Below are positions 14,152-21,998 of a DNA stretch of 23,843 nt, piece after piece (position 1 is the first letter of the stretch; the number at the start of each line of letters is the position of its first letter). Under the pieces are notes generated by a model, which saw only the letters and a list, made by a program, of their open reading frames with translations, made no database searches and had not been told where the DNA came from. A program made the translations under genes and the position numbers. The stretch spans positions 1 through 23,843 of the forward strand of contig DATDVL010000002.1 of assembly GCA_035290025.1 (NCBI GenBank). The letters run 5' to 3'. This stretch comes from DATDVL01 sp035290025. GTDB lineage: Archaea > Nanobdellota > Nanobdellia > SCGC-AAA011-G17 > DATDVL01.

Positions 14152-15471
14152 CTACAGATACGGCTTATCTATCAAAGGATTCTGCTTAAGCACACGAAGA
14201 CCATCAACAAGTCGTGAAGCAAGCTCATCGCGATGTGCAATAGCAAAATCAACCTCACCCGCAGAAACATCAAGAAGATTCCCTAAATCACCACGCACAA
14301 AACCAACATCCAAAGCCTCAAACACCTGACTAGCAACAGATTGTTCTACATGCCATTCAATTCTGCCTGCACTTTGATGAGACTTATAAATAATTCTCGT
14401 GACATTAGCATATGTCATCTTCTCAAAATAAGCAATAGCACCAACACTTAAAACCTTACTTCCATATGCTTGCACTATACGCTGATCACGCTCCCGCGTT
14501 TCGACCCTACTAGCAACATGATTTCTACGATACCCAACGGTAGGTAAGTCTAATCTGTCAAGAATTCTATTAACATTTATAGCACTAAGACCAACTTCTT
14601 CAGCAATTTTTTTTACAGACATCTTACCACCCTGTTCCCTTAAGAGAACATATATCTCAAAAAAAGCCAAGATTTTCTCTCTGTCTATAGAAGGATACCA
14701 TCTACACCTCTCCATATATTGTATAGCATACTGTTCAGCAAGCGATGCATGTTCACGATGACTTGCAGCAAGCACAGCAGTAGCATTTACTACACCCTGT
14801 TTACTTTCTTCTTCACGCCTTCTTCTCTCCACTTTTGCTTCTTTCCAAAGATCCTTTAAGCCATGGTTTCTTAAATATGCATCAATAGCCTGCCAATATA
14901 CATCTTCAGCAGTAGCTATTTCTCGTAAAGACCACCCATCAAGAATATGCGTATCCCTATCCCAAAAAGTAACAGCTCTTTCTGCAAAGAAATCAGCAGA
15001 ATGTATATACGGTTTTCTTCCTTCATAACCAAGCAAACCCCTTAATGTCGACGAACATCTACCATACTTTTCTCCTAATTCTGTATAGGGCAAGACTTCA
15101 AAATCTCTCCTTAACCTATCTACAAGTTCACTTTTTCTTTTTGCAAGCTGTACTTCTCTTGCAGCACGTATTTCTTCCGAGCCGTATCTTCTAATGCATC
15201 CATAAACTGCATGTGGAGTCACGCCTTCTCGTTTAGCAATCTTTCTAACAGAAAGCCCTTCAGCCCACAATGACAAACGACGAGCAGTTTTTTCCGTCTG
15301 CGTTTTTGCTGCTGTCTGTACACTTGGTGTATTGTATATTCTCAGTGAATAACGTACTGCTTCTGTCGTCACATCTTCTTGTTCAGCAATCTCTCTAACA
15401 GAAAGCCCTTCAGCACGCAACGCTAATCGGCGAGCATGCTTTTCCAGTTCTTTAGGTCTACCAAGAGTCAT
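14152..15471 (-). CDS. Large multi-HTH DNA-binding protein (about seven HTH-like units)
   Basis: 439 aa, no family recognised as a whole. HTH-like units are readable at ~15-46 (EGLSVREIAEQEDVTTEAVR), ~65-96 (EGLSVRKIAKREGVTPHAVY), ~127-150, ~178-204 (LREIATAEDVYWQAIDAYL), ~284-308 (MSVKKIAEEVGLSAINVNRI), ~341-364 and ~392-415. The first two are a tandem duplication with a 150-nt period. The AIDAYLRNHGLKDLWKEAK motif (195-213) recurs in the neighbouring gene. No nuclease, recombinase or ligand domain is visible. A sequence-specific DNA binder or nucleoid-type protein is the natural guess. It is divergent from RNase J, with a shared TATA-containing spacer of 58 nt. Base composition lacks the A/C skew of the region, which suggests later arrival. 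Confidence 0.75.
   Translation of the reverse strand: MTLGRPKELEKHARRLALRAEGLSVREIAEQEDVTTEAVRYSLRIYNTPSVQTAAKTQTEKTARRLSLWAEGLSVRKIAKREGVTPHAVYGCIRRYGSEEIRAAREVQLAKRKSELVDRLRRDFEVLPYTELGEKYGRCSSTLRGLLGYEGRKPYIHSADFFAERAVTFWDRDTHILDGWSLREIATAEDVYWQAIDAYLRNHGLKDLWKEAKVERRRREEESKQGVVNATAVLAASHREHASLAEQYAIQYMERCRWYPSIDREKILAFFEIYVLLREQGGKMSVKKIAEEVGLSAINVNRILDRLDLPTVGYRRNHVASRVETRERDQRIVQAYGSKVLSVGAIAYFEKMTYANVTRIIYKSHQSAGRIEWHVEQSVASQVFEALDVGFVRGDLGNLLDVSAGEVDFAIAHRDELASRLVDGLRVLKQNPLIDKPYL
15235..15435 (-). repeat. Tandem duplication inside the multi-HTH gene (150-nt period)
   Basis: The 30-nt segments 15235-15264 and 15385-15414 differ at one position, and similarity continues to ~15285 and ~15435. 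They encode the EGLSVRxIA units at the N-terminus of the multi-HTH protein. Confidence 0.75.
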
Positions 15472-15501
15472 AGTATTATCTAATTAGTAGTAACAATAAC
15501 C

Positions 15502-15509
15502 ATATAAAA
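15502..15509 (+). promoter_or_regulatory. TATA box of RNase J, possibly shared with the divergent HTH gene
   Basis: ATATAAAA centred ~25 bp before the ATG at 15530. Read on the minus strand (TTTTATAT) it lies ~34 bp from the ATG at 15471, which would give a short leader. Confidence 0.55.
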
Positions 15510-15529
15510 GACTTTGGGAAAACACCATC

Positions 15530-16861
15530 ATGGACATCATCGGCGTCGGAGGCTACGGAGAAGTAGGAAGAAACATGACCTTCGCACAAGTAGGACAAGA
15601 AGCAGCAATCTTTGACATAGGCTTCAACATACAAAAACTATCAGACTTCGAAGAAACCGGCGGCGACAGAAAACTAGCAACAAAACAACACCTCATCAAA
15701 GCAGAAGCAGTAGCAGACGACACCGTCCTAGCAAGCTACAAAAACAACGTCAAAGGTATACTGGTCAGCCACTGCCACCTCGACCACTGCGGGGCCATAC
15801 CCTTCATGGCAAACGAGTACAAAGCACCCATCGTAGGAACACCCTTCACGATGGAAGTCATCAATAATTTACTCAGAGATGATAACATAAAAATAAAAAA
15901 CAAACTCCACAGAATAAACAACGGAACAACACTAAAAATAAGTGATAATTTAGAACTGGAATTCATCAACATCACTCACTCAACACCATCAACAAGCCTG
16001 ATAGCACTCCACACCAAAGAAGGGATCATACTCTACGCCAACGACTTCAAACTCGACAACCACCCTATCCTAGGACAAAAACCTGATTACAAACGCATCA
16101 AAGAACTAGGAGACTCAGGAAAAGTACGAGCAGTTGTCCTAGATGCCTGCTACTCTAACACACCAGGAAAAACACCCAGCGAAAAAGTAGCACGAGAAAT
16201 GCTCAAAGAAGTCATGCTAGAAGAAGACCTACAAGGAAGAGCATTAGTCATCAGCTGCACCGCATCACACATGGCACGCATCAAAAGCATACAAGAATTC
16301 TCCCACAAAATAGGACGAGAACTCGTCGTCGCAGGAAGAAGCTTCCTCAAATACATCAGCGCAGCAGAAGCCATGGGTATCAGCCACTACACCAAAGGAA
16401 CACAGATATGGGGGCATCGAGCAGAAATAGCAAAAAACTTCAAAAAAATAGCAAAAAACGGGCTTGACAAATACGTCGTACTAGCAACCGGAGGACAAGG
16501 AGAACCCCATTCCGTCCTAGGAAGAATGACCACAGGAGAACTACCCTTCGCATTCCAACGAGACGATGCCATCATCTTCAGCAACAAAGTCATACCCACA
16601 GAGATCAACATCAGAAACAGAGCACAGATGGAAAAAAAACTTGTTGATAACAAACTACGACTCTTCAAAGACGTACACTCATCAGGACACTGCTACCGAG
16701 AAGACCTACGAGAATTCATAAAACTCTGCAACCCAGAACACATCATACCCTGCCAAGGAGAACCAAAAATGTTAGAAGGACTAAAATCACTAGGAATGGA
16801 TATGGGCTACAACGCAAAACGATTACACGTATTACAGAATGGACAAAAAATAACCATCTAG
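15530..16861 (+). CDS. rnj: Archaeal RNase J (beta-CASP metallo-beta-lactamase ribonuclease)
   Basis: 443 aa, the usual length of archaeal RNase J (5'-3' exoribonuclease in mRNA and rRNA processing, cytoplasmic). GVGGYGEVGRNM (5-16) is the conserved N-terminal strand. HCHLDH (81-86) is the metal-binding HxHxDH motif, His150 (INITHS) motif III and Asp172 (ANDFKLD) motif IV. The beta-CASP part has the acidic motif A residue in VVLDACYSN, a Ser/Thr-rich ISCTASHMARI segment and the motif B histidines in DVHSSGH; IIPCQGEP leads to motif C. All key residues appear present, so it should be active. Monocistronic with a leaderless promoter. The gene follows the A/C-rich codon use of the + strand. Confidence 0.95.
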   Translation: MDIIGVGGYGEVGRNMTFAQVGQEAAIFDIGFNIQKLSDFEETGGDRKLATKQHLIKAEAVADDTVLASYKNNVKGILVSHCHLDHCGAIPFMANEYKAPIVGTPFTMEVINNLLRDDNIKIKNKLHRINNGTTLKISDNLELEFINITHSTPSTSLIALHTKEGIILYANDFKLDNHPILGQKPDYKRIKELGDSGKVRAVVLDACYSNTPGKTPSEKVAREMLKEVMLEEDLQGRALVISCTASHMARIKSIQEFSHKIGRELVVAGRSFLKYISAAEAMGISHYTKGTQIWGHRAEIAKNFKKIAKNGLDKYVVLATGGQGEPHSVLGRMTTGELPFAFQRDDAIIFSNKVIPTEINIRNRAQMEKKLVDNKLRLFKDVHSSGHCYREDLREFIKLCNPEHIIPCQGEPKMLEGLKSLGMDMGYNAKRLHVLQNGQKITI

Positions 16862-16871
16862 ACCATGATAG

Positions 16872-16886
16872 CATAAGCTATAAAAA
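16872..16886 (+). promoter_or_regulatory. Duplicated promoter element, copy 1
   Basis: CATAAGCTATAAAAA; its TATA core is centred 27-28 bp before the ATG at 16909. An identical 15-mer at identical spacing precedes the paralog at 17547. Confidence 0.7.
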
Positions 16887-16908
16887 GCGTTCTTAAAACA
16901 TTTTATCC

Positions 16909-17505
16909 ATGACCTACCAAACCTATACTGTTGACGCCTTTTCAACACACCAAACATCAGAATTCGTACGACGACTAACAGCAAAATTACGAACACTAGA
17001 AGAAGAACTACAAATAGCATGGGACACAGAATTTGCCATGGTTGTAGCAACCACTAAAGTTAGAAGTTACAAAGAAACTTTAGTCATTGGAAGGCCAACA
17101 TTCCCACCCACTATTGCTATTATTGCTGATAAAAGAGAATACTTTGTACAATTACCCCTACTATCAGGAAAAGTTGTCCGCGAACGAGGAAACATGGAAG
17201 TCAGCCCAGCACACTTTCCAACAACAAACCTTACCATAGAACCCTTAGTTGCGGAAGCACTAGGAGAACCATTAATTCTACCATCAGGTCCACGAGAATC
17301 TACTTGCCACCGCTACGGAACACGCATTGTACTTGGAGAAGAAAACATTCGCCGCTACTTAAGAAACCCTTCAGCAGCAGCAATACACATAAACCAGCAC
17401 GCGCGTATATGCATAACTAACATTCCCGAACCAACCCAGCCACGAAAAAAAAGCGGAGAAGCTAAAATCTTTGAAGAATTACGAGCAGCGCTTTCCATAA
17501 GTTAA
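16909..17505 (+). CDS. Protein of unknown function, paralog of the 17547 gene
   Basis: 198 aa; no family recognised. No signal peptide or membrane segment, so cytoplasmic. An N-terminal helix (RRLTAKLRTLEEELQIAW, ~21-38) leads to strands FAMVVATTK and ETLVIGRP, a central region, then PLVAEALGEPLIL and IVLGEENIRRYLRNPSAAAIHI, and strand ARICITNIPEP. The same order appears in the product of 17547-18167 (LQTLETALQKNWEEDLALVVIK; VRVIIGEQTINRYLHD; DAIVITTLPLP), so the two arose by duplication. Start supported by TATA spacing. The gene is rich in plain C- and A-ending codons, with a patch of T-ending codons around 17041-17100. Confidence 0.75.
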   Translation: MTYQTYTVDAFSTHQTSEFVRRLTAKLRTLEEELQIAWDTEFAMVVATTKVRSYKETLVIGRPTFPPTIAIIADKREYFVQLPLLSGKVVRERGNMEVSPAHFPTTNLTIEPLVAEALGEPLILPSGPRESTCHRYGTRIVLGEENIRRYLRNPSAAAIHINQHARICITNIPEPTQPRKKSGEAKIFEELRAALSIS

Positions 17506-17509
17506 GTGA

Positions 17510-17524
17510 CATAAGCTATAAAAA
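17510..17524 (+). promoter_or_regulatory. Duplicated promoter element, copy 2
   Basis: CATAAGCTATAAAAA, identical to 16872-16886 and at the same distance from its ATG (17547). It suggests co-regulation of the paralog pair. Confidence 0.7.
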
Positions 17525-17527
17525 CCA

Positions 17528-17539
17528 TTTTTTCCTTTC
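17528..17539 (+). terminator. T-rich run after the 16909 gene
   Basis: TTTTTTCCTTTC, ~22 nt after the stop at 17505, is a likely archaeal T-tract terminator. It lies between the TATA box and start codon of the next gene. Confidence 0.4.
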
Positions 17540-17546
17540 TGACCTT

Positions 17547-18167
17547 ATGCAAGAACGATTACAAGACTACACAAGACGACCAGCATCGAGAAGAGACCCA
17601 CGACTACCTCTACAACAATTACAAACGCTAGAAACAGCACTCCAAAAAAACTGGGAAGAAGACTTAGCATTAGTCGTCATCAAAAGAAGAACTACACTAG
17701 AATCAACACAAATATTACGACTAGGACTACTTACGACCCTACCGAGAGACATTACCCTAACACCAAAAGATGTCTATCTACCGACAGAATGGACCCTACC
17801 GAGAGACATTACCCTAACACCAAAAAGTGTCTATCTACCGACAGAATGCTATAGCGAGCACCCCCAATCATCTTTCGGAAGAACCTTCAAAAGACAAGGT
17901 GCCATCATCTTAAATCAGTACTTAGCACAAAGCCTCGGAGCATCCATGCCCATAAGCATAGAACTAGGAGAGACAGTACGTGTCATCATAGGAGAACAAA
18001 CCATTAACCGCTACCTTCACGATATTACAACAGCCAACTATTTCATCAAAAGAACACAAAACGATGCCATCGTTATTACAACATTACCCTTACCTTCCCA
18101 TTATCATGTACCACAGTACCACCATCTCTTCACTGATATTGGCAGAGCTGTACCACAACTTACCTAA
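17547..18167 (+). CDS. Protein of unknown function, paralog of the 16909 gene, with internal 19-aa duplication
   Basis: 206 aa, cytoplasmic by appearance, no known family. It shares the helix-strand-helix order of the preceding gene: LQTLETALQKNWEEDLALVVIKRR near 25-48, YLAQSLGASMPISIELGETVRVIIGEQTINRYL in the second half and AIVITTLPLP near the end. Residues ~64-101 are two copies of a 19-residue unit (TLPRDITLTPKDVYLPTEW and ...SVYLPTEC) absent from the paralog, produced by a 57-bp tandem duplication. Its own leaderless promoter matches that of the paralog. No functional clue from neighbours: RNase J lies upstream, mre11-rad50 downstream. Confidence 0.75.
   Translation: MQERLQDYTRRPASRRDPRLPLQQLQTLETALQKNWEEDLALVVIKRRTTLESTQILRLGLLTTLPRDITLTPKDVYLPTEWTLPRDITLTPKSVYLPTECYSEHPQSSFGRTFKRQGAIILNQYLAQSLGASMPISIELGETVRVIIGEQTINRYLHDITTANYFIKRTQNDAIVITTLPLPSHYHVPQYHHLFTDIGRAVPQLT
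17736..17849 (+). repeat. 57-bp tandem duplication inside the 17547 gene
   Basis: Units 17736-17792 and 17793-17849 differ at three positions (GAT/AGT in one codon and TGG/TGC in the last). The unit length keeps the reading frame and adds 19 residues. Confidence 0.92.
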
Positions 18168-18231
18168 CTACTCAAGTAAACAAATACTTATTAAGCAAAA
18201 TCTCTAAACGATGACTCACGGGGTACTCCAT

Positions 18232-19413
18232 ATGAAATTTGCACACTTCTCAGACATCCACATCGGCGGCTGGCGCGACGAAAAAATGAAAACCATGAGC
18301 GTCCAAGCATTCATGACAGCAACACAACAATGCATCGACCAACACGTAGACTTCATCCTCATCGCAGGAGACTTATTTGACACAGCACTACCACAAATAG
18401 ACCTGATACGCGACGTAGCAGCAACACTCAAAAAACTCAAAGACCACGACATACCTGTCTACCTCATACCCGGAAGCCACGACTTTTCACCCTCAGGAAA
18501 AACCATGATCGAAGTACTAGAAAAAGCAGGACTCTGCACCAACGTCTTCAAACTCCAGAACAACCAACTACAATTCACCATCGACAAAAAAACAGGGGTA
18601 AAAATGACCGGCATCCTAGGACTCGCCTGCGGACTAGACAAAAACATTTACGCACAACTCAACAAAGAATTACTCGAACAAGAAGAAGGATTCAAAATAT
18701 TCTTATTCCATACTATCATCGACGAATACAAACCAAAACACCTAGAATTAGTCAACGGAGAACCACTAGCAAACCTACCAAGAAAATTTGCTTATTACGC
18801 TGGAGGACACCCCCACTATATCTTTCACAAACATGAGCCAACGCATGGACTCATAGCCTACCCTGGAGCATTATTTCCCAACAACTTTCAAGAACTAGAA
18901 ACATTCCAAGGAGGAGGCTACTACATTGTCGACGAAAAACTCAACATTAATCACCACTTTATACAACCAAAACAAGTAAACAACTACACCATCAACGTCG
19001 AAGGAACAACACCCACACAAGCAGAAGAAAAAATATTACAATCACTCCGAGAAAAACCACACCAAGATCATATCATAACCCTACGTATACAAGGAAAACT
19101 AGCAACAGGAAAAACGAGCGATATCAACTGGAAAAAAATAACCAATCATCCAGGACCCTACCACATCCTCATCAACAAAGCAAAACTCAGCGACCAAGAA
19201 GAACAAGAACACCTCATCCAAGAAAACCTAGAAGACATAGAAGAAACACTCCTCCGACAAACACCATCACAACTCATCAGCAAAGACCTCAACCAACAAC
19301 TCCTCCACCTCCTCACCAACGAAAAAGACGAAGGGGAAAAAAACCATGACTACGAGTTACGCATCATCACCGACTTCATAAAAAAACTAGCACTGGAAGG
19401 AATCTGGACATGA
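18232..19413 (+). CDS. mre11: DNA double-strand break repair nuclease Mre11
   Basis: 393 aa from the ATG at 18232. This start gives the family N-terminus MKFAHFSDIHIG and has GGGGT at 18220-18224 upstream; an ATG at 18211 would add seven residues. Metallophosphoesterase motifs: DIH (Asp8, His10), GDLFD (46-50, Asp47), GSHD (81-84), His160 in LFLFHT and GGHPHY (His193, His195). The usual GNHD Asn, a metal ligand, is Ser82 here. With Rad50 it resects or trims DNA ends in double-strand break repair. The stop overlaps the rad50 start by 4 nt (ATGA). HerA and NurA, frequent operon partners in archaea, are not adjacent. Confidence 0.95.
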   Translation: MKFAHFSDIHIGGWRDEKMKTMSVQAFMTATQQCIDQHVDFILIAGDLFDTALPQIDLIRDVAATLKKLKDHDIPVYLIPGSHDFSPSGKTMIEVLEKAGLCTNVFKLQNNQLQFTIDKKTGVKMTGILGLACGLDKNIYAQLNKELLEQEEGFKIFLFHTIIDEYKPKHLELVNGEPLANLPRKFAYYAGGHPHYIFHKHEPTHGLIAYPGALFPNNFQELETFQGGGYYIVDEKLNINHHFIQPKQVNNYTINVEGTTPTQAEEKILQSLREKPHQDHIITLRIQGKLATGKTSDINWKKITNHPGPYHILINKAKLSDQEEQEHLIQENLEDIEETLLRQTPSQLISKDLNQQLLHLLTNEKDEGEKNHDYELRIITDFIKKLALEGIWT

Positions 19414-21437
19414 ACATAGAAAAAATAACACTCCACAACATCAGAAGCTACCACCACCAAGACATCAACCTACCCGAAGGAACAACACTCCTTTCAGGAA
19501 ATGTAGGAGCAGGAAAAAGTACGATACTCCACGCCATAGAATTCGCACTCTTCGGCATCATGAAAGGAGAACTCAACGGAGAAGCACTCTTAAGAAACGG
19601 CAGCGACAAAGGCTACGTAACCCTAACCTTCACCATAGAAAACAAATCAGTCATCATAACAAGAACACTCAAACGAGGAACAGGAATAACACAAGACACG
19701 GGAACCATCACTATCAACGGAACACCACAAGACCTAGGAGCAACAGAACTCAAACAACACATCCTCGACCTGCTCAACTACCCCAAAGACCTCCTCAAAA
19801 AAAACAAGAACCTCATCTACCGCTACACCGTCTACACACCCCAAGAAGCCATGAAACACATACTCTTAGCTGACAGCGAAGAACGCATCGACATCCTCAG
19901 AAAAGTATTCGGCATCGACAAATACAAAAAAATACAAGAAAACACCTTCATTGTCATCAGTAAAATAAAAGAAAAAAGAAAAACAAACCAAGCAAAAACA
20001 GAAGACCTGCAAAAACTAGAAGAGCACAACCAAGAATTACAACAAGAACTCCAAAGACTACAACAAGAACTACAACAATTAACGCCACAACTCCAAACAA
20101 CACAACAACAACTCTACACCATCAAAACACAACAACAAACACTAGAAACAAGCCACCAAACACTACGACAACAAGAACACCAACAACAAGTACTCAAAAC
20201 ACAACAACTCCTCATCAATAACACCATAAAGAACTTACAACAACAACTCCAACAACTCCAAGGAGCACTCATACCTATATCACCTGTAAGCAGCCCCACA
20301 GAAACACAACAACAAATGACGCAACAACTACAACAAGTACAACAACAACTCCAACAACTCCACGGCGAACAAACAAAACACCAACTCATTATTGATCAAC
20401 AACAACAACTCATACAACAAATAACAGCAATCAACACCTGCCCCACCTGCAAACAAAACGTCAACGAAGAACACAAACACACCATCACCCAACAAGGAAC
20501 AAGAACCATCAGCAAAGAACAAGAAGAATTACAAAAACTACAACAAACACTACAAAAACATGAAGGACAACACAAACAACACCAACACTACCAAGAACAA
20601 TTCCAAGAACAAACAACAGCCTATCGCGTCTACCAAGAACGACAACTAGAACGACAAAAACAACAACTCCACGGCGAACAACTACAACAACAATTACAAG
20701 AACACCAGCAACAACTCACTACCCTAGAACAAGACATCAGTAAACAACCACTACTTGATACGAACATCATAGACCAACAACTACAAATTATTAGACAACA
20801 ACTCCAAGAAACACAACAACACGAACGACAATTAGCCATCACCCACGCAACTCTAACCACAAAACTACAAGACAACCAACAAGAACATCAAACACTCCAA
20901 ATTACCATCAAAGAAAAACAAAACCTGCGACAAAAAAATGAGCAGTTAACAGCACTCCAAACACATTTAGAAACCATATTCCTACCCCTTATACAAACCA
21001 TAGAAAAACAAACCATGCTCAAAGTACACCACGACTTCAACACCACCTTCACCCACTGGTTCTCACTCCTCATGGACACAGATATCATAGAAGCACACAT
21101 CAACCATGACTACCAACCGGTCATCGTACAAAACAGTTACACCATAGACTACGAACACTTAAGCGGAGGAGAAAAGACAGCATGCGCACTAGCCTATAGA
21201 CTAGCACTCAACCAAGTTATCAACACGCTCATGGACACAATAAAAACACGAGACTTACTCATCCTTGACGAACCCACCGACGGATTCTCAGAAGAACAAC
21301 TCGACAGAATAAAAAATGTGCTAGAAGAAGTTAACGCACAACAAATCATCATCGTCAGCCACGAAAACAAAATAGAAAGCTTCGTCGACAACATACTCCA
21401 CGTCAACAAAAAAGAACACGTATCGGAAGTTTCATAA
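19410..21437 (+). CDS. rad50: DNA double-strand break repair ATPase Rad50 (short, Gln-rich coiled coil)
   Basis: 675 aa. N-terminal ATPase half: Walker A GNVGAGKST (30-38). Zinc hook CPTC at 344-347. C-terminal half: signature LSGGEK (584-589), Walker B LLILDEP with Asp620-Glu621, D-loop region and SHENKIESF. Two heads brought together by an antiparallel coiled coil bind Mre11 and DNA in an ATP-dependent way. The arms (~190-340 and ~355-525) are about 150 residues each, shorter than in well-studied archaeal Rad50 (~880 aa in total), and are extremely Gln-rich from CAA codons. Translationally coupled to mre11. The tRNA promoter overlaps its stop codon. Confidence 0.95.
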   Translation: MNIEKITLHNIRSYHHQDINLPEGTTLLSGNVGAGKSTILHAIEFALFGIMKGELNGEALLRNGSDKGYVTLTFTIENKSVIITRTLKRGTGITQDTGTITINGTPQDLGATELKQHILDLLNYPKDLLKKNKNLIYRYTVYTPQEAMKHILLADSEERIDILRKVFGIDKYKKIQENTFIVISKIKEKRKTNQAKTEDLQKLEEHNQELQQELQRLQQELQQLTPQLQTTQQQLYTIKTQQQTLETSHQTLRQQEHQQQVLKTQQLLINNTIKNLQQQLQQLQGALIPISPVSSPTETQQQMTQQLQQVQQQLQQLHGEQTKHQLIIDQQQQLIQQITAINTCPTCKQNVNEEHKHTITQQGTRTISKEQEELQKLQQTLQKHEGQHKQHQHYQEQFQEQTTAYRVYQERQLERQKQQLHGEQLQQQLQEHQQQLTTLEQDISKQPLLDTNIIDQQLQIIRQQLQETQQHERQLAITHATLTTKLQDNQQEHQTLQITIKEKQNLRQKNEQLTALQTHLETIFLPLIQTIEKQTMLKVHHDFNTTFTHWFSLLMDTDIIEAHINHDYQPVIVQNSYTIDYEHLSGGEKTACALAYRLALNQVINTLMDTIKTRDLLILDEPTDGFSEEQLDRIKNVLEEVNAQQIIIVSHENKIESFVDNILHVNKKEHVSEVS

Positions 21438-21440
21438 ATA
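21431..21440 (+). promoter_or_regulatory. TATA-like box of the tRNA-Pro gene
   Basis: TTCATAAATA overlaps the rad50 stop and is centred ~29 bp upstream of the mature tRNA 5' end, so the primary transcript would have a leader of about 0-4 nt. Confidence 0.45.
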
Positions 21441-21464
21441 CAGAAAAAACACCCCTAAACACAC

Positions 21465-21538
21465 GGGGATGTGGGCTAACTTGGTTATGCTTCCAGCATG
21501 GGGTGTTGGAGATCACGGTTCAAATCCGTGCTTCCTCA
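21465..21538 (+). tRNA. tRNA-Pro (anticodon GGG)
   Basis: 74 nt, folded by hand. Acceptor 5' arm GGGGATG pairs with CTTCCTC (one G-T pair, one T-T mismatch at the sixth pair). D arm GGC/GCT with GG at 21483-21484. Anticodon stem CCAGC/GTTGG (21493-21497 with 21505-21509), loop ATGGGGT with anticodon GGG at 21500-21502. Variable loop of 4. T arm CACGG-TTCAAAT-CCGTG (21514-21530). Discriminator A, as expected for archaeal tRNA-Pro. CCA is not encoded. No intron. It reads CCC/CCT proline codons. A TTTTT run (21539-21543) starts right after the discriminator and serves as terminator. Confidence 0.88.
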
Positions 21539-21543
21539 TTTTT
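21539..21543 (+). terminator. T-run directly after the tRNA
   Basis: Five T residues follow the discriminator base. They overlap the stop codon of the convergent GNAT gene (21542-21544). Confidence 0.5.
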
Positions 21544-21949
21544 ACAAAACTTTCTCATACAACTGATTACCATTTTTATACCGAAAACCCATTCTCTCCC
21601 AAAAAGGACGAGCATGAAAAGAAGCACTTAACTGTATATTTTGACAACCAAAAGCAACCATCACCTGTTCTACTGTCTCATACAATAAACGACCATGACC
21701 ACGACGACGCTCACCCGCTTTCACCTGAAAGGAATCAATAAAACCCAAACCCTCAGCAACCGTAGCAACTACTAACGTACCATCCTGATGTTCACTACGA
21801 ATAAACAATGGGTGCCTATAAATCAAATCAGCATACCAAGAAGAAACACTACCCGACGAGCGAACATCAACATCAAAACTATCATCATAAAAAGGAAGCC
21901 TGCGTAAACTATCACACCACAAACTCTTCAACGCAGCAACACACATCAT
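21542..21949 (-). CDS. GNAT family N-acetyltransferase
   Basis: 135 aa, somewhat short for GNAT (~150). The acetyl-CoA-binding motif A is clear: a strand LGFIDSFQV followed by KAGERRRGHGRLLYETV, with the pyrophosphate loop RRGHGR. Motif B follows as CQNIQLSASFHARPFWERMGFRY, with FWERMGF typical of the family, then an ending LYEKVL. It transfers an acetyl group from acetyl-CoA to an amine; substrate not predictable. Two adjacent ATGs exist (21949 and 21946); TATA spacing favours 21946. Divergent from the deaminase gene and convergent with the tRNA. Confidence 0.85.
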   Translation of the reverse strand: MMCVAALKSLWCDSLRRLPFYDDSFDVDVRSSGSVSSWYADLIYRHPLFIRSEHQDGTLVVATVAEGLGFIDSFQVKAGERRRGHGRLLYETVEQVMVAFGCQNIQLSASFHARPFWERMGFRYKNGNQLYEKVL

Positions 21950-21967
21950 GATACTTTAAACATCAAC

Positions 21968-21975
21968 TTTAAATA
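21968..21975. promoter_or_regulatory. Bidirectional TATA element for the GNAT and deaminase genes
   Basis: TTTAAATA on the plus strand is TATTTAAA on the minus strand. Its centre is 27-28 bp from the ATG at 21999 and 25-26 bp from the ATG at 21946, so one element could serve both leaderless genes. Confidence 0.55.
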
Positions 21976-21998
21976 ATTAAAAGAGTTATGGACCTACC

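Noticed and set aside
20114..20875. Cys/Ser-rich minus-strand frames under the Rad50 coiled coil
   Set aside because: They are the complement of CAA/CTC-type codons; low complexity and no start signals.
20030..20900. Many CAACAA-type repeats, first considered as a repeat array or CRISPR
   Set aside because: No constant repeat and spacer lengths; they are Gln codons of a coiled coil in frame with Rad50.
21469..21741. Plus-strand frame across the tRNA
   Set aside because: It runs through a well-folded tRNA and antisense to GNAT.
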